Source of the DNA: an uncultured Lachnospiraceae bacterium
GTDB taxonomy: Bacteria; Bacillota; Clostridia; Lachnospirales; Lachnospiraceae
Direction: 5' to 3'
NCBI GenBank assembly: GCA_910578795.1
Contig: CAJTSD010000005.1
Coordinates: 62,001 to 126,000 of the forward strand
DNA: 64,000 nt
Every line of letters starts with the position of its first letter. Position 1 is the stretch's first letter. Of this stretch, positions 48,336 through 58,489 are shown in pieces. The notes under the pieces are model-generated. The model did not search any database and was not told where the DNA came from. It saw only the letters and a program-made list of their open reading frames with translations. A program made the position numbers and the translations under genes.

Positions 48336-50552
48336 ATGACAGCTAAGAAGAACAGAAAAAAAAGGAAAAGAAACAGTAACCTGCAAAAGGTAAAAACAAT
48401 GAAGCTGGCAGTTATGATGTTAATCATTCTGCTGGCTTTTGCGGGGTTGGGGGTAAGACTTTATGTTTTGACGCGCGACAACCGAAATGATTATCAGAAA
48501 AAAATATTGTCCCATTTGGATTACAATAGTAAAACGCTTCCGTTTAAACGGGGGAGCATCTTGGATGCAAACGGCACAATCCTTGCCACAAGCGAAAAAG
48601 TTTACAATGTGGTACTGGACTGTAAGGTCATGTTGGACGACGAGAAAAACATGGATCCCATGATTACCGCGCTTGTGCAGTGCTTCGGGTTAGACCGCGG
48701 GGAACTTACAAAGTATGTGCAGGACAATCCTACGTCGCAGTACCGTGTGCTGAAAAAAAGGATTTTGTATGAGGAGCGGGAGGTCTTTGAGGAGTATAAA
48801 AAGGAATACAATACGCAGGCGAATGAGCATAATGCAAAAGCCGCGGATGAGGATAAAATGGGCATCATCAATGGCGGTATTTGGTTTGATGAGGAGTATA
48901 TTCGGCGTTATCCCAACAATACGCTTGCCTGTGATGTAATTGGATTTACCGGAACGGACAACAACGGTCAGTTCGGCTTGGAGGAGTATTATAATGACGT
49001 GCTAAACGGCACAAACGGCAGAGAGTACGGGTATCTCAATGACGACGCGATATTGGAGCGGACAACCGTAGCGGCGATGGACGGATATACCCTGATATCA
49101 ACCATCGACGCAAATATACAGGCAATTATCGAAAAATATATCAAGCAGTTTAATGACGAACATATGAATGAAGAACGTGAGGGGTTGGGCGCTTACAATA
49201 TCGGTTTTATAGCAATGAACTGCAACAATGGGGATATTCTCGGAATGGCGAGTTATCCTGATTTTGACTTGAATAATCCCAAGGATTTGAGCAAGTACTA
49301 TACACAGGAGCAGATTACGCAAATGCAGGAGGGGGACGGGGAGGAGTACTATAAAACGTTGAATGAACTTTGGCGGAATTTCTGCATTTCAGACACCTAT
49401 GAGCCCGGCTCCACGGCGAAGGCGATGACGCTTGCAGCCGGACTGGAAACGGGGCGGATTATCGGGAATGAAACATATGAATGCGGCGGCAGTCTTATGG
49501 TGGCGGATCATGATATCAGCTGCAACGTGTCGTCTGGTCATGGAACGCTGGATGTAAGCGGTTCCTTGGAGCAGTCCTGCAATGTAGCATTTATGAAAAT
49601 GGGAGAAGCAATCGGCGTTAAAAATCTGGTACAGTTTCAGAGGATTTTTAATATTGGCTTACGGACAAATATCGACCTTGCGGGAGAGGCAAGAACAGCA
49701 TCATTGGTATTTACGGAAGATACCATGAGAGCGGCGGAGCTTGCAACGGCGTCGTTTGGTCAGGGATTTAATGTAACCATGATAGAGATGGCAGCGGCAT
49801 TTTCTTCCATTATTAATGGCGGATATTACTATGAGCCGCATATGGTAAGCAAAATCGTGAATTCCAATGGCGATACCGTGAAAAACATTGAGCCCCGCGT
49901 GTTAAAACAGACGATTTCTTCTACGACCTCTGAGCAAATGCGCCAGTATCTGTATGCAACGGTTGCGGAGGGGACAGGAAGGTCGGCACGTCCGGCAGGC
50001 TATGCAATTGGCGGGAAGACCGGAACAGCGGAAATGGTACCCCGTGACCATAAAAATTATGTGGTTTCGTTTATTGGCTTTGCCCCCGCGGACGATCCTC
50101 AAATAGTGGTTTACTGCGTAATAGACAGACCGAATGTGGCAGATCAGCCGCATGCGACTTATGCGACGGGAATTATCAAAAATGTGCTTACCGAGATTCT
50201 TCCGTATCTGCATATCAGCAGGACAGAGGAGATGACGATTACCGAGCAGGAAGAAGCAGATAATCTTCTTGGAAATATTGTTGCGGGTGAGAACAAGGAC
50301 AATGAGAACGGTGATGACAGTGAAAATGCCGAAAATGATAACAATAACAATGGGGAGAACGGTGCAGATGCTCAAAATCCTGACAGTGACAGCGGGAAGC
50401 CGACCTATGTCGTTGACCCGAATACAGGGGAGCTTGTCAATCCCGACACGGGCGAGCCTGCCGAGATGAACTACAACTATGAGGGTGACGGCAGCAATGC
50501 CGTTCCAAACGAAGGGGAGGTACAGCCGTCCGCGCCGGACGGCGCACAGTAG
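48336..50552 (+). CDS. Class B penicillin-binding protein (FtsI/PBP2B-like) with acidic tail
   Basis: 738 aa. N-terminal transmembrane anchor near residues 25-45, PBP dimer domain (SLTPFKRGSILDANGTILATS region), then the transpeptidase with SxxK as STAK near residue 366, SCN near 412, and KTGT near 553. A 90-residue Asn/Asp/Glu-rich tail follows. It crosslinks septal peptidoglycan with FtsW. First of two PBPs in tandem; the pair is usual in spore formers, where the second is SpoVD-like. Confidence 0.9.
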   Translation: MTAKKNRKKRKRNSNLQKVKTMKLAVMMLIILLAFAGLGVRLYVLTRDNRNDYQKKILSHLDYNSKTLPFKRGSILDANGTILATSEKVYNVVLDCKVMLDDEKNMDPMITALVQCFGLDRGELTKYVQDNPTSQYRVLKKRILYEEREVFEEYKKEYNTQANEHNAKAADEDKMGIINGGIWFDEEYIRRYPNNTLACDVIGFTGTDNNGQFGLEEYYNDVLNGTNGREYGYLNDDAILERTTVAAMDGYTLISTIDANIQAIIEKYIKQFNDEHMNEEREGLGAYNIGFIAMNCNNGDILGMASYPDFDLNNPKDLSKYYTQEQITQMQEGDGEEYYKTLNELWRNFCISDTYEPGSTAKAMTLAAGLETGRIIGNETYECGGSLMVADHDISCNVSSGHGTLDVSGSLEQSCNVAFMKMGEAIGVKNLVQFQRIFNIGLRTNIDLAGEARTASLVFTEDTMRAAELATASFGQGFNVTMIEMAAAFSSIINGGYYYEPHMVSKIVNSNGDTVKNIEPRVLKQTISSTTSEQMRQYLYATVAEGTGRSARPAGYAIGGKTGTAEMVPRDHKNYVVSFIGFAPADDPQIVVYCVIDRPNVADQPHATYATGIIKNVLTEILPYLHISRTEEMTITEQEEADNLLGNIVAGENKDNENGDDSENAENDNNNNGENGADAQNPDSDSGKPTYVVDPNTGELVNPDTGEPAEMNYNYEGDGSNAVPNEGEVQPSAPDGAQ

Positions 50553-50638
50553 CGGCAGATTCGTGTTTCACCATAAGAATATCTCAACTGCTGCAAACAT
50601 AAAATAGTAGCAATCGTTTTAAGACAACGGTGGGCGGT

Positions 50639-52378
50639 ATGACGGTTATAAACAGCACAGCAAGGCGTAATATGACCGTACAGAAGAGAAAAACCTTTAT
50701 CATATGCGTGATGTCGGTGATTGCGCTTTTGGTGTTGGGCGTGCGTGTAGGATATCTGATGATTTTCTGCTCCGAATATTACACCGAACAGGCGCAGGAG
50801 CTTCATGAGCGCGAGCGCGACATTAAGGCAGCGCGAGGAAGGATTATCGATGCGACAGGAACGGTGCTTGCCGACAACAAGACCGTATGTACGGTTTCAG
50901 TCATACACAGTCAGATTAAAGAACCCGAAAAGATCATTGAAATTCTAAGCAATAAGCTTGGATTATCCGAGGAGTATGTGCGGAAACAGGTCGAAAAAAA
51001 GAGCTCGCGTGAACGGATAAAGAGTAATGTGAGCAAGGAAATGGGCGATCAAATAAGAGGTTTGGATCTTGCGGGCGTGAAGGTTGATGAGGATTATAAG
51101 CGGTATTATCCATACGGAGAGCTTGCATCAAAAGTGCTTGGCTTTACGGGAGGGGATAATCAGGGCATTATTGGTCTTGAGGTAAGCTATGAGAAATATC
51201 TGACAGGCACGAAAGGAAAGATTCTGACGCTCACCGATGCAAAAGGGATAGAGCTTGACGGCATGGGGGAGAGAAGGCGTGAACCCATTGCAGGCAGCGA
51301 TTTGCATGTAAGTATTGATGTCAATATTCAGAAATACGCGACACAGCTTGCAAAGCAGGCATATGAAACGAAACAGGCAAAGGGCGTTTCAATTATTGTG
51401 ATGAATGTGAAAAACGGTGAAATCCTTGCCATGACGGATGTGCCGGAATTTGATTTGAACGAGCCGTTTGTGCTGACGCCGGAATTTGCAGGGCAGGAGG
51501 AAACGCAGGATACGTTTAATCAGATGTGGCGCAACGGCTGCATCAATGATACCTATGAACCGGGCTCTACTTTTAAAATCATAACGGCTGCAGCCGGGCT
51601 GGAGAGTGGCGCTGTATCTTTAAATGATAATTTTTCATGTCCTGGATTTATTATTGTTGATGACAGAAGAATCCGCTGTCACAAGATTGCAGGGCATGGA
51701 GCGGAGGACTTTACACATGCAGTAATGAATTCGTGCAATCCGGTTTTTATTACCGTTGGGCTGCGAATCGGTGTTGAACGGTATTATGAATATTTTACGA
51801 AATTCGGATTGCGCCAGAAGACCGGAATTGATTTACCGGGTGAGGCGGCAACCATTATGCATCAGCCTGACAAGATTGGGGATGTGGAGCTTGCGACGAT
51901 ATCCTTTGGACAGTCCTTTCAAATTACACCGATTCGGCTGATGTCAACCGTGGCAGGGATTATTAACGGCGGAAAGCTTGTGACGCCGCATTTTGGGGTA
52001 AAGGTTGTCAATGAGGAAAGCGGGACGATTGAGGAGTTTGTTTATCCGCTCTCTGAGCCGATTGTTTCGGAGGATACCACTGAAAAGATGCGCTATGTGC
52101 TGGAGCAGGTGGTGGAAAACGGCGGCGGGAAGAACGGTTATGTGGAGGGCTTTCGCGTCGGCGGAAAGACGGCAACCAGTCAGACGCTCCCGAGAGGTAC
52201 GGGAAGATACATTGCTTCGTTTTTGGGCTTTGCACCTGCAAACGATCCCCAGATTATGGCGCTTGCAATTATTGATACGCCGCAGGGGACGTACTATGGG
52301 GGACAGATTGCGGCGCCCGTGGTAAGGCAGCTTTTTGAAAATATCCTGCCGTATTTAGAGGAAAAAAATTATCATTAA
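50639..52378 (+). CDS. Class B penicillin-binding protein (SpoVD-like), KTA variant
   Basis: 579 aa from ATG 50639; ATG 50672 behind AAGGCG is also possible. Anchor near residues 25-42, then the dimer domain (AARGRIIDATGTVLADNK). Transpeptidase motifs: STFK near 309, SCN near 366, and in place of KTG the sequence GGKTATSQ near 507. No PASTA domain. By position it resembles the sporulation PBP SpoVD or a second division PBP. It lacks the acidic tail of its neighbour. Confidence 0.87.
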   Translation: MTVINSTARRNMTVQKRKTFIICVMSVIALLVLGVRVGYLMIFCSEYYTEQAQELHERERDIKAARGRIIDATGTVLADNKTVCTVSVIHSQIKEPEKIIEILSNKLGLSEEYVRKQVEKKSSRERIKSNVSKEMGDQIRGLDLAGVKVDEDYKRYYPYGELASKVLGFTGGDNQGIIGLEVSYEKYLTGTKGKILTLTDAKGIELDGMGERRREPIAGSDLHVSIDVNIQKYATQLAKQAYETKQAKGVSIIVMNVKNGEILAMTDVPEFDLNEPFVLTPEFAGQEETQDTFNQMWRNGCINDTYEPGSTFKIITAAAGLESGAVSLNDNFSCPGFIIVDDRRIRCHKIAGHGAEDFTHAVMNSCNPVFITVGLRIGVERYYEYFTKFGLRQKTGIDLPGEAATIMHQPDKIGDVELATISFGQSFQITPIRLMSTVAGIINGGKLVTPHFGVKVVNEESGTIEEFVYPLSEPIVSEDTTEKMRYVLEQVVENGGGKNGYVEGFRVGGKTATSQTLPRGTGRYIASFLGFAPANDPQIMALAIIDTPQGTYYGGQIAAPVVRQLFENILPYLEEKNYH

Positions 52379-52394
52379 TTAATGGAGGCTTCAA

Positions 52395-53774
52395 ATGATA
52401 AATATAAACGGAAAAAAAGTAATTGTAATCGGTACCGGAAAAAGCGGCATAGGCTCTGCGGTATTGCTGGAAAAAAATGGTGCGCTTCCGGTTATCTATG
52501 ACGGGAACGATAAAACGGATGCTGATGCAGTAAAAAATAAGCTGACGCAGGAACTCGGATTTAGCACAAAGGCGCAGCTTGTAACAGGAAATTTTCCAAA
52601 GGAAATTACGCAAGGCGTAGAGCTTTGCGTGCTCAGCCCGGGTGTGCCTGTGGACGCAGATTTTGTGCTCTATATGAAAGAGCAGGGAATCCATATATGG
52701 GGGGAGATAGAGCTTGCGTATCAGTTCGCAAAAGGAACGGTGCTTGCGATTACCGGAACAAACGGAAAGACGACGACAACCTCCCTTGTCGGGCAGATTA
52801 TGCAGGAATATTTCGAACAAGTGTTTATTGTCGGCAATATCGGAAATCCGTATACGGAAGCAGCGCCCCTGATGACGGAGAAGACCGTATCCGTCGCGGA
52901 GATTTCGAGCTTTCAGTTGGAAACGATAGAGGCATTTCATCCGAAGGTGTCCGCTATTTTAAATATTACGCCCGACCATTTAAACCGTCACCACACAATG
53001 GAGAACTATGTGGCGGCGAAGGAGGCAATTACTTTAAACCAAACGAAGGACGATTTTTGTATTCTGAACTATGAGAATGCGTATACAAGAGCGTTTGGAG
53101 AGCGCTGTCCCGCTACGGTGGTTTATTTTTCGTCGGCAAAAAGGCTGGACGACGGAATTTTTTATGATGGTGATGAGATTTATTTGGCAAAAAATAAAAA
53201 GGCTGAGAGGCTTTTAAATGTAAAGACGGACATGAATCTTGTAGGAATATGTAACATCGAGAATGTCATGGCAGCAATCGGAATCAGTATGAGTGCAGGC
53301 GTGCCGATGGAAAATATTCTTGCGACAATCCGGCGTTTTGTGGCAGTGGAACACAGAATTGAGTTTGTGGCGGAAAAGAACGGCGTGGTGTACTATAATG
53401 ACTCCAAGGCGACCAATACCGACGCGGCGATTCAGGGAATCAGGGCGATGGAGAGACCGACAGTTCTGATTGGCGGCGGATATGATAAAGGAAGCGAATA
53501 TGATGACTGGATTCAGAGCTTCGACAAAAAAGTGAAAAAACTTGTGCTGATTGGACAGACGAGGGAGGCAATTGCAGCGTGTGCCCAAAAATGCGGTTAT
53601 CCGAAGGAGAATATCCTGTTTGCGGAAAGCTTTCGGGAGGCGTTTGACCTTTGCGTGAAGGAAGCCTGCGCAGGAGATGCAGTGCTTTTATCACCGGCAT
53701 GCGCAAGCTGGGGGATGTTTCCTAATTATGAGGTCAGAGGGGATCAGTTTAAGGAATACGTAAATAGTTTATAA
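52395..53774 (+). CDS. murD: UDP-N-acetylmuramoylalanine-D-glutamate ligase
   Basis: 459 aa. Mur ligase: VIVIGTGKSGIGSAVLLEKNGA at the start, LSPGVPVDADF, ATP loop AITGTNGKTTTT near residue 118, SSFQLETIEAFHPKVSAILNITPDHLNRHHTMENY near 168-205, and EFVAEKNGVVYYNDSKATNTDA near 320. Adds D-glutamate to UDP-MurNAc-L-Ala in the cytoplasm. mraY, its usual upstream neighbour, is missing here. Confidence 0.97.
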   Translation: MININGKKVIVIGTGKSGIGSAVLLEKNGALPVIYDGNDKTDADAVKNKLTQELGFSTKAQLVTGNFPKEITQGVELCVLSPGVPVDADFVLYMKEQGIHIWGEIELAYQFAKGTVLAITGTNGKTTTTSLVGQIMQEYFEQVFIVGNIGNPYTEAAPLMTEKTVSVAEISSFQLETIEAFHPKVSAILNITPDHLNRHHTMENYVAAKEAITLNQTKDDFCILNYENAYTRAFGERCPATVVYFSSAKRLDDGIFYDGDEIYLAKNKKAERLLNVKTDMNLVGICNIENVMAAIGISMSAGVPMENILATIRRFVAVEHRIEFVAEKNGVVYYNDSKATNTDAAIQGIRAMERPTVLIGGGYDKGSEYDDWIQSFDKKVKKLVLIGQTREAIAACAQKCGYPKENILFAESFREAFDLCVKEACAGDAVLLSPACASWGMFPNYEVRGDQFKEYVNSL

Positions 53775-53817
53775 TGACAAAGCCTTTTTATGACAAAAAG
53801 CAAGAAGGAGTGATAGC

Positions 53818-54981
53818 GTGGCAAGAACGATGGCAAAAAAGCAGGTACAAATACGCCACAGCAGACATAATATGGATTATATACTGCTGACGGTGGTATT
53901 GTTTTTAATTGCTTTTGGACTATTAATGATTTATTCCACAAGCTCGTATGAGGCGGGAGAGAAGCTTAAGGATTCGGCATTTTATTTAAAAAAGCAGTTA
54001 CAGTCTACCGTTATGGGTTTTTTTGCGCTTGCAATTATGATTAAGTTTCCATATAAATATCTGCAGAAATTTGATTTGCTTGCAGTTGCGGTGTCGATTG
54101 CGCTTCTCTTTCTCGTTCTGACACCGTTCGGCGTAACAAGAAACGGTGCGCGGCGCTGGCTGGACTTTAAAATTATCAGCTTTCAGCCTGCGGAGGTCGC
54201 AAAAATCGGCGTAATCGTCTATCTGTCGAGTATTATTCAAAAGCTTGAGGGATTAGGGAAAAACGTTATCCGGACCCCAAAAGGAATTGCAATTGTAATG
54301 GTTCCGCCCACAATCATTGCCGGATTGATTTATATCATTACAAAGAACATGAGTTCTGCTATTATTGTTATGGGAATTGCGGTAGCAATGCTTTTTGTGG
54401 CGGTGCCGGATTACAAATGGTTTATCGCTATGGGCGCCGGCGTGCTTGCTGCGGTGGCGGCGGTTGTGGGATATGTGTCAAGCGCGGACACGACGGGAGC
54501 GGGCTTTCGTCTTGCGCGTGTCAGGGCATGGCTTGATCCGGAATCCTACAGTACGGACGAGGCATTTCAGACGCTTCAGGCATTGTATGCCATAGGAAGC
54601 GGCGGCATATGGGGGAAGGGACTGGGACAGAGTATGCAGAAGCTGGGATTTCTCCCTGAGGCGCAGAATGATATGATTTTTTCGATTATTTGTGAGGAGC
54701 TTGGTTTTTTTGGCGCAATGGCGATTATTCTGCTCTTTGTCATATTGATATGGAGTTGTATGGTCATTGCAAATAAGGCGGTGGATCGGTTCGGTTCGCT
54801 TTTGGTGGTCGGTGTGATGGCGCATTTTGCGATTCAGGTGATTTTAAATATTGCCGTTGTGACCAATACGATACCCAATACAGGGATTACGCTGCCGTTT
54901 ATCAGCTATGGCGGTACCGCGACGCTCTTTTTGCTGGTGGAAATCGGAATCGTGCTGAATGTCAGCAAGAGCTGCAAATAA
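53818..54981 (+). CDS. ftsW: SEDS peptidoglycan glycosyltransferase FtsW
   Basis: 387 aa from GTG 53818 behind AAGGAG. About ten membrane segments. DYILLTVVLFLIAFGLLMIYSTSS at the start; GARRWLDFKIISFQPAEVAKI near residue 100 with the conserved Asp-containing loop; GAGFRLARVRAWLDPESY near 223; LPEAQNDMIFSIICEELGF near 279; and PNTGITLPFISYGGTA near 353. Polymerises septal glycan together with the upstream PBP. murG, often next, is absent. Confidence 0.95.
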   Translation: MARTMAKKQVQIRHSRHNMDYILLTVVLFLIAFGLLMIYSTSSYEAGEKLKDSAFYLKKQLQSTVMGFFALAIMIKFPYKYLQKFDLLAVAVSIALLFLVLTPFGVTRNGARRWLDFKIISFQPAEVAKIGVIVYLSSIIQKLEGLGKNVIRTPKGIAIVMVPPTIIAGLIYIITKNMSSAIIVMGIAVAMLFVAVPDYKWFIAMGAGVLAAVAAVVGYVSSADTTGAGFRLARVRAWLDPESYSTDEAFQTLQALYAIGSGGIWGKGLGQSMQKLGFLPEAQNDMIFSIICEELGFFGAMAIILLFVILIWSCMVIANKAVDRFGSLLVVGVMAHFAIQVILNIAVVTNTIPNTGITLPFISYGGTATLFLLVEIGIVLNVSKSCK

Positions 54982-55044
54982 AGTTATCAAATAAAAATAA
55001 GCCGCATATAATATCATAATTCTTACTTTTATGTGGTGAAACAT

Positions 55045-56373
55045 ATGGCTTATGACAGTCAGGGCAATTCGGCAAACTGTAATGCATCGATATGCATGGA
55101 GGGAGGGAATCGTTTAACAGGAACGGTACGGATACAGGGTTCTAAGAATGCGGCGCTTCCGGTACTTGCGGCAAGCGTGCTGATTCCCGACACATGTGTA
55201 TTTCAGAATGTTCCGAATATTACTGATATCAACTGCATGGAAAACCTGCTAAAAAGTACGGGTGCGGTTTTGGAGAAGAAGGAAGAACGACAGGAGCTTC
55301 GGATTAACGCGGTCGATATACAGGAATACAGACTGCCTGCAAAGTATGTCAGTGCCATGCGTTCATCGGTAGTTCTTATGGGGGCGCTTCTTGGGCGTAT
55401 CGGAGAAGCCCTTGTGGATTACCCTGGCGGATGCGTAATTGGAGAAAGACCGATAGACTTGCATTTGTTTGGACTAGAGAAACTGGGGGCACAGATTTGG
55501 ACGGATAAGAACCGCATTCATGCCTATGCTGACGAGCTTAAAGGCGCTTTGATTTCGTTTCCGTTTCCGAGTGTGGGTGCAACGCAGAATACGATTCTTG
55601 CGGCAGTGACGGCGCGCGGTACGACGGTCATCAGAAACGCGGCAAGGGAGCCTGAGGTCACGGCGCTTTGTGATTTCTTAAACAAAGCCGGTGCGAGGAT
55701 TGAAATCGGACACGATTTTATTGCAACGGGAAGAATCGTAATCCATGGTGTAGAGATCAGCTCCCTGCATGGTGTGGAATACGAGATTATTCCAGATCGG
55801 ATTGTAGCGGGGACATATCTGTTTGCGGCGCTTGGTGCAGGAGGAAGCATTGCACTGGAACATGCGCCTGTTACACAGCTTCGCAGTGTGTGTGCGCTGA
55901 TGCGCAGAATGGGTGCGGAGGTTGTTTCAGACGATGAAAATAATAGAATTTTAGCCAGTACGGACGAAAATAGAAGGATTCAGAATATTCCCTTTGTGGA
56001 AACCGGAGTCTATCCTGAATTTCCGACAGATTTACAGTCACCGCTGCTTGCCTGCGCATGTGTGAGCAAGGGGGAGCTTACGATAAAGGAGCGTATTTTT
56101 TCAAACCGCTTTAAGGTGGTGGAAGAGCTTGTAAGAATGGGCGCTGATATTGGAATGCTAGACAAGGAGCGTGTTCGGGTAAGAGGCGTGGAAAAGCTTG
56201 TGGGCAGAACCGTGATTGCGCAGGAGCTTCGGGGAGGTGCCGCACTTGTGATTGCAGGTCTTGCGGCAGAGGGCATTACAACGGTGACAGATATTCGTTT
56301 TATCAAAAGGGGCTATCAGGATATTGTAGGTGATTTGAAGGGACTTGGAGCGAGGATAAGCTATGTTGATTAA
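55045..56373 (+). CDS. murA: UDP-N-acetylglucosamine 1-carboxyvinyltransferase
   Basis: 442 aa from ATG 55045; the upstream site is weak (GTGGTGAA) and GTG 55033 is possible. EPT fold: GTVRIQGSKNAALPVLAASVL near residue 26, YPGGCVIGERPIDLH near 126 with the catalytic Cys, VGATQNTILAA near 174, and TEVYPEFPTDLQ-type (TGVYPEFPTDLQ) near 318. Catalyses the first committed step of peptidoglycan precursor synthesis with PEP. Its presence in the dcw cluster in the slot where murG is common is notable. Confidence 0.96.
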   Translation: MAYDSQGNSANCNASICMEGGNRLTGTVRIQGSKNAALPVLAASVLIPDTCVFQNVPNITDINCMENLLKSTGAVLEKKEERQELRINAVDIQEYRLPAKYVSAMRSSVVLMGALLGRIGEALVDYPGGCVIGERPIDLHLFGLEKLGAQIWTDKNRIHAYADELKGALISFPFPSVGATQNTILAAVTARGTTVIRNAAREPEVTALCDFLNKAGARIEIGHDFIATGRIVIHGVEISSLHGVEYEIIPDRIVAGTYLFAALGAGGSIALEHAPVTQLRSVCALMRRMGAEVVSDDENNRILASTDENRRIQNIPFVETGVYPEFPTDLQSPLLACACVSKGELTIKERIFSNRFKVVEELVRMGADIGMLDKERVRVRGVEKLVGRTVIAQELRGGAALVIAGLAAEGITTVTDIRFIKRGYQDIVGDLKGLGARISYVD

Positions 56374-57136
56374 CAAAAAGAAGGGAAAAAAGAGCGGCGG
56401 CATCACAAGGATTCCTGATACAGGAAAAAAGATCCGCATTATTATTGTACTGGGTGTAATCAATGTCCTGCTTTTGCTTTCCTACTTTTTACTGACGCAT
56501 TTTGCGGTAAAAAATGTGATTGTGGACGGAAATAAGCATTATTCCGCCAAAGAAATACAGTCGATGATCATGACAGGTTATTTGGGCGATAATTCGCTAT
56601 ACCTGTCATTAAAATACAAGAATAAAGAGGTTGAAGGGATTCCCTTTGTGGAAACGATGGATGTTGTTGTCCAGTCAAATGATACGATTAAAATTACGGT
56701 TTATGAAAAGGCGCTTGCGGGATATGTGGAATATCTTGGCAGGTACCTGTATTTTGATAATGAAGGTGTGATTGTGGAAGTGGCAAAGGTGACGACCAAG
56801 GGAATCCCGCAGGTGACGGGATTAAATTTTGACCATGTGGTACTTTATGACAGGCTTCCGGTGGAGAACAGCGATATTTTTCAGAATATCCTGACAATCA
56901 CAAAGCTTTTAAATAAATATGATGTCATCTGCGACAGAATCCAGTTTGACGCGAACTATAACGTCATGCTTGGATATGGCAGTGTGAAGGTAAATATTGG
57001 AGCATTGGAAAATTTGGATGAAAAAATCATGCAGCTGCCAAGAATCCTTCCCTCACTGGAAGGGGAGAAGGGAGTATTGGATTTGCAGAATTATTCGTCG
57101 GACAAAAAAACGACTTCTTTTGAGAGAGAGGGCTGA
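56363..57136 (+). CDS. divIB: Division protein DivIB/FtsQ
   Basis: 257 aa. Basic cytoplasmic start, one transmembrane helix near 29-50, a POTRA domain near 51-120 (VKNVIVDGNKHYSAKEIQSMI), and a beta domain (YLYFDNEGVIVEV, GIPQVTGLNF). Bitopic septal protein working with FtsL and DivIC. It overlaps murA by 11 nt and is followed by the ftsZ promoter. Confidence 0.92.
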   Translation: MLINKKKGKKSGGITRIPDTGKKIRIIIVLGVINVLLLLSYFLLTHFAVKNVIVDGNKHYSAKEIQSMIMTGYLGDNSLYLSLKYKNKEVEGIPFVETMDVVVQSNDTIKITVYEKALAGYVEYLGRYLYFDNEGVIVEVAKVTTKGIPQVTGLNFDHVVLYDRLPVENSDIFQNILTITKLLNKYDVICDRIQFDANYNVMLGYGSVKVNIGALENLDEKIMQLPRILPSLEGEKGVLDLQNYSSDKKTTSFEREG

Positions 57137-57164
57137 TAAAAATCAATAAAAGTAAAAAAATAGG

Positions 57165-57193
57165 TTGATAAATTGCAAAAAAAATTATATGAT
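57165..57193 (+). promoter_or_regulatory. Promoter of ftsZ
   Basis: TTGATA (57165-57170), 17 bp, TATGAT (57188-57193). Confidence 0.68.
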
Positions 57194-57248
57194 AAGTTAG
57201 ATAGAATATTTTTAGAAGACAGGACAAAATGTGAAGGAGGAAGGAAAC

Positions 57249-58469
57249 TTGCTCGAGATTAGATCAAACGAAGCGGATACGGCAGCAAGAATCATTGTAG
57301 TAGGTGTAGGCGGAGCCGGAAATAATGCCGTAAACCGAATGATAGATGAACAAATTACCGGAGTGGAATTTATTGGGGCAAATACGGACAAGCAGGCATT
57401 AAAGCTCTGTAAAGCCACAAAGTGTTTACAGATTGGAGAAAAACTCACGAAAGGGCTTGGCGCGGGTGCAAAGCCTGAGGTTGGTGAAAAGGCGGCTGAG
57501 GAGAGTTCGGAGGAAATCAAAGAGTCGATTAAGGGAGCGGACATGGTGTTTGTTACCTGTGGAATGGGAGGCGGTACCGGTACCGGGGCTGCCCCTATTG
57601 TGGCGGCAATCGCAAAGGAAATGGGAATTTTGACGGTTGGTGTCGTGACGAAGCCTTTTGGATTTGAGGCAAAAAAGCGCATGACCAACGCGCTTTCCGG
57701 AATAGAGAAATTAAAAGAACATGTGGACACGCTGATTATTATTCCGAATGATAAGCTTCTTGAGATTGTGGACAGGCGTACGACGATGCCGGAGGCATTG
57801 AAAAAGGCGGACGAGGTCTTGCAGCAGTCCGTGCAGGGGATTACGGACTTGATTAACGTACCTTCTTTAATTAACCTTGACTTTGCGGATATTCAGACCG
57901 TGATGAAGGATAAGGGCATTGCGCATATCGGAATTGGATATGGGAAGGGTGAGACGAAGGCAGCGGATGCAATCCGAATGGCTGTGGAATCTCCGCTTCT
58001 TGAAACGACAATCAGTAGTGCAACCGATGTTATTTTGAATATCTCAGGTGATATCTCAATTTTTGATGCAAATGATGCTGCAAATTACATACGCGAGCTT
58101 GCAGGGGATGACATTAATGTCATTTTGGGCGCGATGTATAATGAAGATATGGCAGATACCTGTACCGTTACGGTAATTGCAACCGGCATTCAGGAAGTAC
58201 AGCCTGTTGTTTCGCCGATTAATGCAATCGGTAAGATGAATAACAGTTTTTCGATGCCCAAGCCTTCCGTAAACCAGCAGCCTTCACAGGTTGTACGACC
58301 AAGACCACAGGCGCCGCAGGGATTAAATGTGATACAGCCAAATCAGAATCCGAATGCAGGCGGAAATCCCTCCGCACCGCAAAAACCAATACAGGGTATC
58401 AGACCAACGGGTGACCTAAGCAGCAATGTTAGGGAAAAAACTTTGAAGATTCCAGATTTTTTGAAGTAG
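57249..58469 (+). CDS. ftsZ: Cell division GTPase FtsZ
   Basis: 406 aa from TTG 57249, which fits GGAGG at 57236-57240 and gives the usual MLEIxxNEADTAARI start. The GTG at 57231 would include the ribosome site in the coding part. Tubulin-like GTP site: VVGVGGAGNNAVNRM near residue 18, GGGTGTGAAP near 108, and the T7-loop region INLDFADIQTVM near 208. A Pro/Gln/Asn linker ends in the conserved C-terminal peptide (LKIPDFLK) that binds FtsA, SepF or ZapA-type partners. No ftsA gene is adjacent. Confidence 0.98.
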   Translation: MLEIRSNEADTAARIIVVGVGGAGNNAVNRMIDEQITGVEFIGANTDKQALKLCKATKCLQIGEKLTKGLGAGAKPEVGEKAAEESSEEIKESIKGADMVFVTCGMGGGTGTGAAPIVAAIAKEMGILTVGVVTKPFGFEAKKRMTNALSGIEKLKEHVDTLIIIPNDKLLEIVDRRTTMPEALKKADEVLQQSVQGITDLINVPSLINLDFADIQTVMKDKGIAHIGIGYGKGETKAADAIRMAVESPLLETTISSATDVILNISGDISIFDANDAANYIRELAGDDINVILGAMYNEDMADTCTVTVIATGIQEVQPVVSPINAIGKMNNSFSMPKPSVNQQPSQVVRPRPQAPQGLNVIQPNQNPNAGGNPSAPQKPIQGIRPTGDLSSNVREKTLKIPDFLK

Positions 58470-58489
58470 TAAGTATTTCGATAAAAAAA

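Noticed and set aside
57231..57248. GTG at 57231 as the ftsZ start
   Set aside because: It would place the GGAGG ribosome site inside the gene; TTG 57249 gives the usual FtsZ N-terminus.
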